Below, one piece after another: positions 22,885 through 31,361 of a stretch of 64,000 nucleotides of DNA. A program made the translations under genes and the position numbers. Below the pieces are notes generated by a model. That model searched no databases and had not been told where the DNA came from. It saw only the letters and a list, made by a program, of their open reading frames with translations. Source of the DNA: Opitutaceae bacterium (lineage in GTDB: Bacteria; Verrucomicrobiota; Verrucomicrobiia; Opitutales; Opitutaceae). The stretch is from positions 1 through 64,000 of the forward strand of contig JAEUHC010000009.1 of NCBI GenBank assembly GCA_016794785.1, written 5' to 3'. Each line of letters begins with the position of its first letter. Positions within the stretch are counted from its first letter, which is position 1.

Positions 22885-25800
22885 GTGTCCACGTCGCCGT
22901 CCGAGAAACCGTTTCCCTTCCGCCTCGAGTTCCCGCCCGAGCTGCCCATCAGCGTGCGCGCGGAGGAGATCACGGCGACGATTCAGGCCCACCAGGTGGT
23001 GATTTTGGCGGGCGAGACGGGCTCGGGCAAAACCACGCAGATTCCCAAGATGTGCCTCGCGGCCGGCCGTGGCGCGCGGGGGCGCATCGCCTGCACCCAG
23101 CCGCGGCGCGTGGCGGCGCTGTCGGTCTCGCGGCGCGTGGCCGAGGAACTCGGCGTGGCCTGGGGCCGCGAGGTCGGCTGCAAGATCCGTTTCAACGACG
23201 AGACCACGCGCGACACCGTGATCAAGTTCCTGACCGATGGCATGCTGCTCGCCGAGGTGCAGGGCGACCCGCTGCTGCGCGACTACGACACCATCATCAT
23301 CGACGAGGCGCACGAGCGCTCGCTCAACATCGACTTCCTCCTCGGCCACCTTCGCACGCTCCGCTACAAGCGCCCGGAGCTGAAGATCGTCATCACCTCC
23401 GCGACGATCGACACGGCGGCCTTCAGCGCGGCTTTCGACGACGCGCCGGTCGTGCTCGTGGAGGGCCGCACCTATCCCGTCGAGGTCATCTACGCGCCGC
23501 TCGATGAGCTGGGCAGCGACGCCGCGGAGGGCGACGAGCGCGCGGCGCGGTCCGAGGCGCTGCACTACATCGACGGCGCCCTGGAGGCCGTCGAGCGCAT
23601 CGTGCGCGATAGTCCGGCGGGCGACGTGCTGGTGTTTCTCCCGAGCGAGCGCGACATCCGCGAACTCGGCGATCTGCTCGAGGGCCGGCGGTTGCGGCAG
23701 TGCGAGGTGATCCCGATGTTTGGCCGGCTCACGAATGCGGAGCAGCAGCGGGTCTTTGCGCCGACGCAGCGGCGGAAAATCGTGCTCGCGACCAACATCG
23801 CCGAGACCTCGTTGACGATTCCCGGCATCAAGTTCGTCGTGGACACCGGGCTCGCGCGCGTCAGCCGCTACTCGCCGCAGTCGCGCACGCGTCGCCTGCC
23901 CATCGAGTCCGTGTCGCAGTCGAGCGCCGATCAACGCAAGGGCCGCAGCGGGCGCGTGGCGGACGGCGTGTGCATCCGGCTCTACTCGGAAAAGGATTTC
24001 CTCGAGCGGCCCCGCTTCACGCAGCCCGAGATCCAGCGCGCGAACCTCGCGGATGTGATCCTGCGCATGAAGGCCTTCGGCCTCGGCGACATCGAGCGGT
24101 TTCCCTTCATCAACATGCCCGCGGCGAAGTCCATCCGCGCGGGATATGCACTCCTGGAGGAGCTGGGAGCGCTGGATGCCGCGGACAACATCGCGGATTC
24201 GGTGCGGGTGCTCACGCCGCTCGGCCGCGAACTCGCGCGGCTGCCGGTCGATCCCACCGTGGGCCGCATGATTCTGCAGGCGCGGACCGAGAAGGCGGTG
24301 CGCGAAGTCGCAATCATCGCGGCGGGCCTCTCGATCCAGGACCCGCGCGAGCGCCCGCTCGACAAGCAGCAGCTGGCCGACGCCGCGCACCGCCGGTTCG
24401 TCCACCCCGATTCCGACTTCCTCACGCTGCTCAACATCTGGGAGGCGTTTCACGACGAGTTCGAGCACCTCACGCAGGCGAAGCTGCGCCGCTTCTGCCG
24501 CGACCACTTTCTCAGCTACACGCGGTTGCGCGAGTGGCGCGACATCCACTTTCAGCTCATGGAGACGCTGGAAAAACGCGACGACTTCAAGCTCACGTCC
24601 GCCTACCACGGGCTGCAGGAGGTTGACGCGAGGACGACGCTCTTTGGCACGCCGTCCTACCGTGCGATTCACCGCAGCATTCTCGCCGGGCTGCTGGGCA
24701 ACATCGCCCATCTCGACGAGGAGAACGGCGGCTACAAGGCGACGCACGACCGGCGGGTGTCGCTGTTTCCCGGATCGGCGCTCTTTCGGCGTGAAGAGCC
24801 GCGCAAGCGTGGCCCCGAAGCCGCGCCGCGCGAAGGCTCGAAGAAAGGCCCGAAGCTCCCGCGCTGGATCATCGCCGCGGAGATCATGGAGACGACGCGG
24901 CTCTTTGCGCGGACCTGCGCGCGCCTCGATCCGCTCTGGGCGCTGGAACTCGGCGCGCACGTGGTGCGGGTGGCGCACAGCGAGCCCTTCTGGAACGCCG
25001 AGGCGGGCCGCGTGATGGTGAAGCAGCGCACGCGGCTCTACGGCCTCGAGCTCGAAAGCCGCGGCGTGAGCTACGGAAAAATCGATCCGGTGCACGCCAC
25101 GGAGATCTTCATCCGCGAGGGGCTCGTGAACGACACGATCACGTTTCCCCTCGACTGCCTCGCGCACAACCGGGCCGTCCGCGAAAAAATCGAGGACCTG
25201 CTCACCCGCGCCCGCGACAGCGGCTATCTCAACCTCGATGAGGCGGCGTATCGTTTCTACGCGGCGCGGTTGCTGAATGTAGGCGTCTCCTCCGTCGGGG
25301 AACTCGTCGATCTCGTGCGCGAACGCCGCGGAGCAGAGCCCAAATTTCTGATGATGGAGCCGGAGCATCTGCGCGATCCGGAGACGATCGAGGTGGACGC
25401 TGCGGCGTTTCCAGTGGCGTTGCCGATCCAGAACAGTGCCTTGCCGCTCAACTACGCCTACAAGCCCGGCCAGGCCGACGATGGCGTGACTCTCGACGTG
25501 ACGGTGCGTGAAGCCGAGGCGTTGACCGAGGCGGCGCTGGACTGGGCGGTGCCCGGCCACCTCGAACAAAAGGTCGAGCACTACCTGCGTGCCCTGCCTA
25601 AGGAACTGCGCCGGGGCTTCGTCCCGCTCGCGGAGACGGCGCGGGCGCTCGCGCCGCAATTGGCCGCGCGCGACCGGCTCACGGCGCGGCGCGAGACGCT
25701 GCCGCAGGCTCTGGTCACCGTGATCGCGGAGTGTCATCGCATCGCCCTCGATCCGGCGGTGTGGGCGGGCAAGTCGCCGCCCGATCACCTGCGCGTGCGG

Positions 25801-26889
25801 GTTCGCGTGGTCGGCGCGGAAGGCCGGGAGATCGCCGCGAGCCGCGAGCTGGCTGAGATTCGCGCGGCGCTGCTCGCGCAATCGAGGCAGGCGAGTGTCA
25901 CGATCGCGCGCGAGGAGCCGGCGGCGTGGCGCGCCATCCGGGCCAAGTGGGAGACGCCGGCGCACACGGCGTGGGCGTGGGATGAATTGCCCGAGCGCGT
26001 GCTCGTGACGGAGCAGGCCGGCGCGCCCGTGCATGCGTTTCCCGGTCTGCAGGCCGGGCGCGAGGGAGTGGCGCGGCGGCTCTTCAAAACCCCGGACGAG
26101 GCGGCGACAGCCACGCGCGCGGGGCTCGCCGCGCTCTTTGAGCGACAGCTTGGCCACGAACTCATGTGGACGCAGCGTGATTTGCGGGCGATGCGCGAGC
26201 TGGGTCCGCTCACCGCCACGCTCGCGTCGATCGAGGCGCTGCAGGAGCAGGCCTTCGAGTCGATCCGCCGCTGGGTGCTGGAGCGTCCGGTGGCGCCGCC
26301 GAGCGGGGCGGTGTTTGCCACGGTGCTTGAACGTGCGAAATCCGACCTGCGCGGGATTGTGCCGCGGTTCGTGGATCTGCTGCGCGAGATTCTTACGTTG
26401 AGGCTCGAATTGCAGGTGATGGCGGAGGCGCCGGCCTCGCTGGCGGCGGATCTCGGGGCGCTGCTGCCGGCGGATTTCCTGCGCGTGACGCCCTATGCGC
26501 GGCTGGCGCATTTTCCGCGCTACCTGAAGGCGATGAAGATCCGCGCCGAGCGCGCGCGGAAGAATCCCGCCAAGGACGCGGAGCGCACGGCACAGATCGC
26601 GCCCTACCTCGCGGCGGTGGCGCGGGCGCGCGGCCGTGACGGTGGCGAGGCGTTGCGGTGGCTGGTGGAGGAGTTTCGCGTGAGCCTCTTCGCACAGGAG
26701 CTTGGCACGGCCGAACCTGTTTCGGCGGTGAAACTGGATCGCGCGATCGAGGCGTTGCGGGGCGGGGTGGCGGTGGCGGCGCCCGTGGCGCCGGCGGCCC
26801 CAAAGCCGATCGTCGCGGCGGCGGTGGCGCCGAAGCGGGGCGCGCCGTTGAAGAATCTGGGCGCGCTGGACAAGCTGTTCGGCCGCTGA
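22885..26889 (+). CDS. hrpA: DEAH-box ATP-dependent RNA helicase HrpA
   Basis: A 1,334-residue protein, close to E. coli HrpA (about 1,300). The start is GTG 22885 (MSTSPSEKPFPF); a longer frame upstream has no domain and overlaps the opposite membrane gene. Helicase motifs are complete: Walker A GETGSGKTT (near residue 47), motif Ia TQPRR, DEAH box (IIIDEAH, near 138), SAT (near 173), and the later SADQRKGRSGR motif VI (near 350). The C-terminal half contains the HrpA-specific domain (DUF3418-like). HrpA acts on stalled ribosomes and mRNA. A weak GGAAG lies upstream. Confidence 0.95.
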   Translation: MSTSPSEKPFPFRLEFPPELPISVRAEEITATIQAHQVVILAGETGSGKTTQIPKMCLAAGRGARGRIACTQPRRVAALSVSRRVAEELGVAWGREVGCKIRFNDETTRDTVIKFLTDGMLLAEVQGDPLLRDYDTIIIDEAHERSLNIDFLLGHLRTLRYKRPELKIVITSATIDTAAFSAAFDDAPVVLVEGRTYPVEVIYAPLDELGSDAAEGDERAARSEALHYIDGALEAVERIVRDSPAGDVLVFLPSERDIRELGDLLEGRRLRQCEVIPMFGRLTNAEQQRVFAPTQRRKIVLATNIAETSLTIPGIKFVVDTGLARVSRYSPQSRTRRLPIESVSQSSADQRKGRSGRVADGVCIRLYSEKDFLERPRFTQPEIQRANLADVILRMKAFGLGDIERFPFINMPAAKSIRAGYALLEELGALDAADNIADSVRVLTPLGRELARLPVDPTVGRMILQARTEKAVREVAIIAAGLSIQDPRERPLDKQQLADAAHRRFVHPDSDFLTLLNIWEAFHDEFEHLTQAKLRRFCRDHFLSYTRLREWRDIHFQLMETLEKRDDFKLTSAYHGLQEVDARTTLFGTPSYRAIHRSILAGLLGNIAHLDEENGGYKATHDRRVSLFPGSALFRREEPRKRGPEAAPREGSKKGPKLPRWIIAAEIMETTRLFARTCARLDPLWALELGAHVVRVAHSEPFWNAEAGRVMVKQRTRLYGLELESRGVSYGKIDPVHATEIFIREGLVNDTITFPLDCLAHNRAVREKIEDLLTRARDSGYLNLDEAAYRFYAARLLNVGVSSVGELVDLVRERRGAEPKFLMMEPEHLRDPETIEVDAAAFPVALPIQNSALPLNYAYKPGQADDGVTLDVTVREAEALTEAALDWAVPGHLEQKVEHYLRALPKELRRGFVPLAETARALAPQLAARDRLTARRETLPQALVTVIAECHRIALDPAVWAGKSPPDHLRVRVRVVGAEGREIAASRELAEIRAALLAQSRQASVTIAREEPAAWRAIRAKWETPAHTAWAWDELPERVLVTEQAGAPVHAFPGLQAGREGVARRLFKTPDEAATATRAGLAALFERQLGHELMWTQRDLRAMRELGPLTATLASIEALQEQAFESIRRWVLERPVAPPSGAVFATVLERAKSDLRGIVPRFVDLLREILTLRLELQVMAEAPASLAADLGALLPADFLRVTPYARLAHFPRYLKAMKIRAERARKNPAKDAERTAQIAPYLAAVARARGRDGGEALRWLVEEFRVSLFAQELGTAEPVSAVKLDRAIEALRGGVAVAAPVAPAAPKPIVAAAVAPKRGAPLKNLGALDKLFGR

Positions 26890-26900
26890 GGAGGCGTAAT

Positions 26901-26925
26901 GCCCGCAGCCTTTCGGGTTGCGGGC
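26901..26925 (+). other. Hairpin between hrpA and the CBS gene
   Basis: GCCCGCAGCC / GGGTTGCGGGC fold into a stem of about ten pairs with a TTTC loop, 12 bases after the hrpA stop. There is no T-tract, so it may be a weak terminator or an mRNA-processing site. Confidence 0.4.
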
Positions 26926-26964
26926 GACGCGAGTGGTCTCACACTTCGTTTACCCCAATACCCT

Positions 26965-27408
26965 ATGAATACTCCGATCTCCGCGATTTTGGACCGGAAG
27001 GGACGCAGTGTCTTTTCTGTTTTGCCGTCAATGACTGTGACCGAGGCTGTGGCCGAGATGAACCGCCAGCGGGTGGGCTCCGTGCTCGTGCTCGATGGCG
27101 GCCGGCTGGTCGGCATCTTCACCGAGCGGGATGTGCTGCGGCGCGTGGTCGGCCCGGCGGTCGATCCGATGCGCACGCGCGTTTCGGAAGTGATGACCTC
27201 CGGCGTCATCACGATCGCGCCCGAGGCGACGATTGAGGAGACGATGGTGCTGTTCACCGAGAAGCGCTGCCGCCATCTGCCGGTCGTGGAACAGGGCAGG
27301 ATCGTGGGCACGATTTCGATTGGCGACATCACGCGCTGGATGGCTGATGCGAGCCGCGCCGAGGCGGAGCATCTGAAAAACTACATCACCGGCGGGTTTT
27401 CGACGTAA
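26965..27408 (+). CDS. CBS-domain protein
   Basis: A 147-residue protein made of two CBS repeats (about residues 10-60 and 75-130), which bind adenosyl nucleotides and sense energy state. Typical turns are visible: VGSVLVLDGGRLVGIFTERDVLRRV and RCRHLPVVEQGRIVGTISIGDITRWM. I chose ATG 26965 (MNTPISAIL) over the upstream in-frame ATG at 26899 because the domain begins there and the leader overlaps the hairpin. It is a stand-alone regulator with no attached enzyme. Confidence 0.85.
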   Translation: MNTPISAILDRKGRSVFSVLPSMTVTEAVAEMNRQRVGSVLVLDGGRLVGIFTERDVLRRVVGPAVDPMRTRVSEVMTSGVITIAPEATIEETMVLFTEKRCRHLPVVEQGRIVGTISIGDITRWMADASRAEAEHLKNYITGGFST

Positions 27409-27438
27409 GGGCGGCCTTCCTCGCCGCGGGCGTGGCTG

Positions 27439-28485
27439 TCAGCTGGCCGGGCCGGTCGTGTCGCCGATGAAGAGCTGTGCGGGCAGCATGAGGTCCGTGA
27501 AACCTTCGCCGTGGGTCGCGGCGGGCTCGAGCACAAGACGGGCGGCCGCCTCACCCAAGGCCTCGGGATTGGAGCCGGAAGCGGTGATGCGCGGCGTGCT
27601 GTCCGTGGCGACGGGCGAGAAGTCGGCGCTGGCCACGCTGGCATCGGCCGGGATCCGCCAGCCCTCGCGCTCGAATTCGCGCACGGCGCCCGCGGCCATG
27701 AGGGTATTGTAGGTGACGAAGGCCGTGGGGAAATCCCGGCGGCGCGCAAAGGGGAGCAAGGCGCGCACGGCATCCGCGCCGTCGATGCGGTCGCCTTCCT
27801 TGAGGCGCACGGTGTAGCGTTCCTCGAGGCGCAGGCCGGCTCGTTCCAAGGCCGCGTTGAGGGCCTGGAGGCGCGCCTCGTGGCGGCCGAGACCGACATT
27901 GCCGCCGAGCCAGCCGAAGCGGCGGTGGCCGAGCGCGTGGAAATGCTCGACGAGCGCCTCCAGCGCCTGGGGCTCGTTGCCGAGGATGGAGTGGCAGAGG
28001 CCGGGATAGCGGGCCGAGACCGCGACGATGCGCAGACCGAAGCGGCGCAGTTCGTCGAGGAAGCCACGCGCGACTTCGCCGACGAGCACGATGCCCTGGA
28101 AGGTGTGGCCCGGCGCAAAGATGCGGCGCAGCTTGTCCGCATCGAGCTGATCCTCGGCGCCGAGGAAGACCGTCGCGAATTCGCGCGCTTCGATGGCGGT
28201 GTGGAGGCCGTGCTGGACGTGGCCGAAATACATCGTCGGCGTGTTGAGGCGCAGCGGCGCGCGCAGGATGATGCCGACTTGCCGGCCCTGCGCGGCGGGG
28301 GAGGCGGCGAGGTGCATGCCCTTGGGATGGTAGCCGCGCTTGACGGCGTGGGCCCAGATGCGGTCGTAGGTCTCGGCATTGATGCCCTGCTTGCGACCGT
28401 TGAGGACGAGCGAGACGAGCGCCTGGGAGATGCCGAGCTCGAGGGCGAGCTGGGTCTGCGAGATTTTTTTCGCGGGCCGCGCCAT
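27439..28485 (-). CDS. LacI-family transcriptional regulator
   Basis: A 348-residue protein: an N-terminal LacI helix-turn-helix (KKISQTQLALELGISQALVSLVLNGRKQG, residues about 5-35), then a periplasmic-binding-protein-like ligand domain (YFGHVQHGLHTAIEAREFATVFLG ... GRHEARLQALNAALERAGL). It starts 3 bases after the stop of the upstream namZ-like gene on the same strand, so the two probably form one transcript. The ligand is probably a sugar or peptidoglycan fragment. Confidence 0.9.
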   Translation of the reverse strand: MARPAKKISQTQLALELGISQALVSLVLNGRKQGINAETYDRIWAHAVKRGYHPKGMHLAASPAAQGRQVGIILRAPLRLNTPTMYFGHVQHGLHTAIEAREFATVFLGAEDQLDADKLRRIFAPGHTFQGIVLVGEVARGFLDELRRFGLRIVAVSARYPGLCHSILGNEPQALEALVEHFHALGHRRFGWLGGNVGLGRHEARLQALNAALERAGLRLEERYTVRLKEGDRIDGADAVRALLPFARRRDFPTAFVTYNTLMAAGAVREFEREGWRIPADASVASADFSPVATDSTPRITASGSNPEALGEAAARLVLEPAATHGEGFTDLMLPAQLFIGDTTGPAS

Positions 28486-28488
28486 CGA

Positions 28489-29859
28489 TTAGCGGTAAAG
28501 CCAAAACCGTTTGGTCTGATCCTGCCACGCCTGGGCCTGCGCGCGCCAGGTGCGCAGCCAGCCCTCGATGTCGATTTTTTCTCCCTTGGCGACGAGGTCG
28601 GCGGCGAAGGCGGATGAGCCCAGCAGCTTCACGAAGATCGCGCGGTCGTTCACCTTGCCGCTGGTGAACGGGTTCTTGCCCTCGAGTTTGCAGGTGAGCT
28701 TGAGCAGCCAGAAATTCAGCTCGGCGGGACGCCACTCCTCCCAGTCCGCGACTTCGATGAAGAGCCCGATGGAGGGCTGGCCGGTGCGGGCGTTGGGCAC
28801 GCTTATGCGGCGGAACTGCAGGCCGGGTAGCTTGAGCGCGCGCAACTCCCGTTCATACACGTCGATCTTGGCGGAGAGATGGGAGAGGCCGCGGAAGGGA
28901 TGCTGGTCGCCGACACCGTGGCGAAAACCACTCGGCGCCTCGCAGCCGAGGCCGGTCATCGGGTAGCCCATCACTGCGGAGAATTCCCGGATGCGCGGGG
29001 AGGTCGGCACCCACGTGAGGCCGGTCTCGGTCCAGCGCATCGCCCGCGTCCAGCCGCGCATCGGCACGACGGTGAGTTTGCCTTGGACGCGCGCGGTGTC
29101 GGAGATCGAGAGCACGCCGGGGGTCTCGCGGGCGAGGCGGGCGAGTTCGCCCATGGTGAGGCCGTGGACGTAGGGCACGCGGAAGGCGCCGACGTAGTTG
29201 TTGACCGCGAGATGGGCGTCGAGCGGCGGGCCGTCGACCTTGAGGCCGCCGAGCGGATTGGGGCGGTCGAGGACGATGAATTCCTTGCCGTTTTCAAACG
29301 CGGCCTCGGCCGCGAGCTTCATCGCGCTGATGAAGGTGTAGCTGCGGGTGCCGATGTCCTGAAGGTCGACGACGAGGGCGTCGAGGTTGGCGAGCTGGGC
29401 CCGCGTGGGCTTGCGGGACTTGCCGTCGTAGAGGGAATTTACCGGCAGGCCGGTCTTGGGGTCGGTGTAGCTGTTGTAGTTTCGGCCGGCGGGAAACTCG
29501 TTGTTGATGCCGTGCTCGACGCCAAAGAGGGAGACGAGCTTCACGCCTGGCGCGCGGCGCAGCACTTCGATGGTGGTCACGCCGTGGCGATTCACACCCG
29601 CCGGATGGGTGAGGAGGCCGAGGCGCTTGCCCTTCACCGCGGCGAAGCCGTCGGCCTCAAGCACGTCGATGCCGAGCATCAGCGCCCTGATCCCGGGCAC
29701 GGGCTTTTCCGGTTCCGGGGCGGCGGTCACGATCGGCGGCTGGAAGACGGGCTTGGCCGGCGCGGGTGGCTGGCTCGCGCTGCAGCCAAAAAGTCCAAGC
29801 AACGGCACAAGCAGGGGGAGCAAGCGCGGGAACGGCAGAGCTGGAGGAACACCGGCCAT
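28489..29859 (-). CDS. namZ: Lipoprotein exo-beta-N-acetylmuramidase (NamZ/DUF1343, GH171)
   Basis: A 456-residue protein with a lipoprotein signal (LLGLFGC, Cys near residue 26) and a Pro-rich linker. The DUF1343 domain then shows family motifs: GIDVLEADGFAAVKGKRLGLLTHPAGVNRHG, LFGVEHGINNEF, DLQDIGTRSYTFISAM, DRPNPLGG and YVHGLTMGELA. NamZ of Bacillus and Tannerella removes terminal MurNAc from peptidoglycan fragments, so this is likely part of cell-wall recycling. A lacI-type gene follows 3 bases downstream. Confidence 0.85.
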   Translation of the reverse strand: MAGVPPALPFPRLLPLLVPLLGLFGCSASQPPAPAKPVFQPPIVTAAPEPEKPVPGIRALMLGIDVLEADGFAAVKGKRLGLLTHPAGVNRHGVTTIEVLRRAPGVKLVSLFGVEHGINNEFPAGRNYNSYTDPKTGLPVNSLYDGKSRKPTRAQLANLDALVVDLQDIGTRSYTFISAMKLAAEAAFENGKEFIVLDRPNPLGGLKVDGPPLDAHLAVNNYVGAFRVPYVHGLTMGELARLARETPGVLSISDTARVQGKLTVVPMRGWTRAMRWTETGLTWVPTSPRIREFSAVMGYPMTGLGCEAPSGFRHGVGDQHPFRGLSHLSAKIDVYERELRALKLPGLQFRRISVPNARTGQPSIGLFIEVADWEEWRPAELNFWLLKLTCKLEGKNPFTSGKVNDRAIFVKLLGSSAFAADLVAKGEKIDIEGWLRTWRAQAQAWQDQTKRFWLYR

Positions 29860-29930
29860 GAGAACGTGAGAGATGCCGCGCGTTCGCCGAGGGGTCGAGC
29901 TGTTTTGCGGCGCGCGGCCGCATTGTCGCC

Positions 29931-31097
29931 CTACAAGGCTGCGCGCACCGCCGCGGTGAGGTTGCCGGCCGCCTCGCGGAGCGCTTGGTCGAGCGGCACG
30001 TTGTCCGGTGTGATCGAGTGGAGGATCAGTTGCGCCGGAGGCCGGGCGACACTGGCGCGGCCGGCGAAGACGTGGACTTTTTTCCCCAGTGCCAGCGCAC
30101 GGGCGGCGACGGCGCCGGGGCCTTTGCCTTGCAACGAACTATTGTCGAAGCGCCCCTCGCCCGTGATCACGAGATCCGCCGCGGCGAGGCGCCGCGCGAT
30201 GTCGAGCCACGCATCGACGAGCTCGAAGCCGGGCAACAGCCGCGCGCGGGCGGCAGTCATGAGGCCGAACGCGATGCCGCCGGCGGCGCCGGCGCCAGGC
30301 GTTTCCATCGTCGAATCCGGCCGGCCGCAATGCGTGCAGAGCAGGCGCGCGAGGCGGCCGCTCTCGGCGTCGAGCTGCGCAAGGTCGGCGGGGCGCAGGC
30401 CCTTTTGCGGGCCGTAGGTCGCGGCGGCGCCCCGGGGACCGGTGAGCGGATTGGTGACATCGCACGCGATGCGGATGGGCGGCAGACCGGGCGGGAGGGA
30501 TCCGCTGATGCGGACGATCGCGGGCCAGCGCGCTGGGAGGGGTGGGCTGACGCGTTCGCCCTCAGCCGTGAGAAATTCGAGCCCGATTGTCGCGAGCGCC
30601 CCGAGGCCGAGGTCGTGAGTGGCGCTGCCGCCAACCCCGAGGAGAATCGCCGTCACGCCGCGTGATGCCGCCAACCGGATGAGTTCGCCGGTGCCACCGG
30701 TGTGGGTCTGCCACGGATCGCGATCGCTGGGGTTCAGCAGCGCGAGGCCGGAAGCCGAAGCCATCTCGATGATGGCGACCGTGGGATTAGGGATTTTCGA
30801 TTTTGGCTCTTCGATTTCCAGCAGGGCGCGGGCGGCAACAGGGATTTTTTCCAGCGAGACGAACCCGAGCGTGGCGGCGGTGGAAGCGCTCCGCGGGCCA
30901 GTGACGGTGTGGGTCTCCACGGTGCCGGCGGCCGCCTGCGTGAGGATCTCGCAAAAACCCTCGCCGCCATCGGCCAGCGGGCAGAGGTCGAGGGTCCAGT
31001 CGGGATGGCTTTCGCGCAGCGCACGCGCAGCAGCGGCGCAGGCGGCAGGCGCGGTCAGGGAATCCTTGAATTTGTCGAAGGCGAGGAGCGCGCGCAT
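29931..31097 (-). CDS. Glycerate kinase (GarK/GlxK family)
   Basis: A 388-residue protein starting at ATG 31097 (MRALLAFDKFKDSLTA, the family's N-terminal signature). Further conserved blocks are CPLADGGEGF (near residue 42), GGTGELIRLA, LGVGGSATHDLGLG and ACDVTNPLTGPRGAAATYGPQKG. It phosphorylates D-glycerate from glyoxylate or sugar-acid breakdown. It is the last gene of the leftward operon with the DUF1080, propeller-azurin and DUF1653 genes, 10 bases after the DUF1653 stop. Confidence 0.9.
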   Translation of the reverse strand: MRALLAFDKFKDSLTAPAACAAAARALRESHPDWTLDLCPLADGGEGFCEILTQAAAGTVETHTVTGPRSASTAATLGFVSLEKIPVAARALLEIEEPKSKIPNPTVAIIEMASASGLALLNPSDRDPWQTHTGGTGELIRLAASRGVTAILLGVGGSATHDLGLGALATIGLEFLTAEGERVSPPLPARWPAIVRISGSLPPGLPPIRIACDVTNPLTGPRGAAATYGPQKGLRPADLAQLDAESGRLARLLCTHCGRPDSTMETPGAGAAGGIAFGLMTAARARLLPGFELVDAWLDIARRLAAADLVITGEGRFDNSSLQGKGPGAVAARALALGKKVHVFAGRASVARPPAQLILHSITPDNVPLDQALREAAGNLTAAVRAAL

Positions 31098-31107
31098 GGC
31101 GGGCATT

Positions 31108-31350
31108 TTATTCGGCGGCGAGGTATGCGAAACGCGGCACACAACGACCCGCGACCTCGACAGTTTCGCCAAACATCGCGGCGGGCCGCACCCACAGCCC
31201 GTGCTCGCCGTAGAGCGCCTGATAGACGACGAGCGGCTCCAACGTCTCCGAGTGCCGCGCGAGTCCCGTCACGCGATACTCGTTGCCCTTGTAGTGCCGA
31301 TAGCGGCCGGGCCGGGGCTCGGCGGGGAGGGGAGGCAACGACGTGGACAT
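31108..31350 (-). CDS. DUF1653 family protein
   Basis: An 80-residue protein. The DUF1653 signature is clear: GRYRHYKGNEYRVTGLARHSETLEPLVVYQALY and later WVRPAAMFGETVEV. ATG 31350 was chosen; a GTG at 31365 overlaps the upstream stop (GTGA) and is also possible. The function of the family is unknown, and it is often found near metabolic genes. It sits between the propeller-azurin gene and glycerate kinase. Confidence 0.8.
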   Translation of the reverse strand: MSTSLPPLPAEPRPGRYRHYKGNEYRVTGLARHSETLEPLVVYQALYGEHGLWVRPAAMFGETVEVAGRCVPRFAYLAAE

Positions 31351-31361
31351 GCGCGCCAGAC

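Noticed and set aside
22873..26511. Very long open frame on the minus strand opposite hrpA
   Set aside because: It mirrors a complete helicase gene with all motifs on the plus strand; the antisense translation is Arg/His-rich without any domain, which is typical of high-GC shadow frames.
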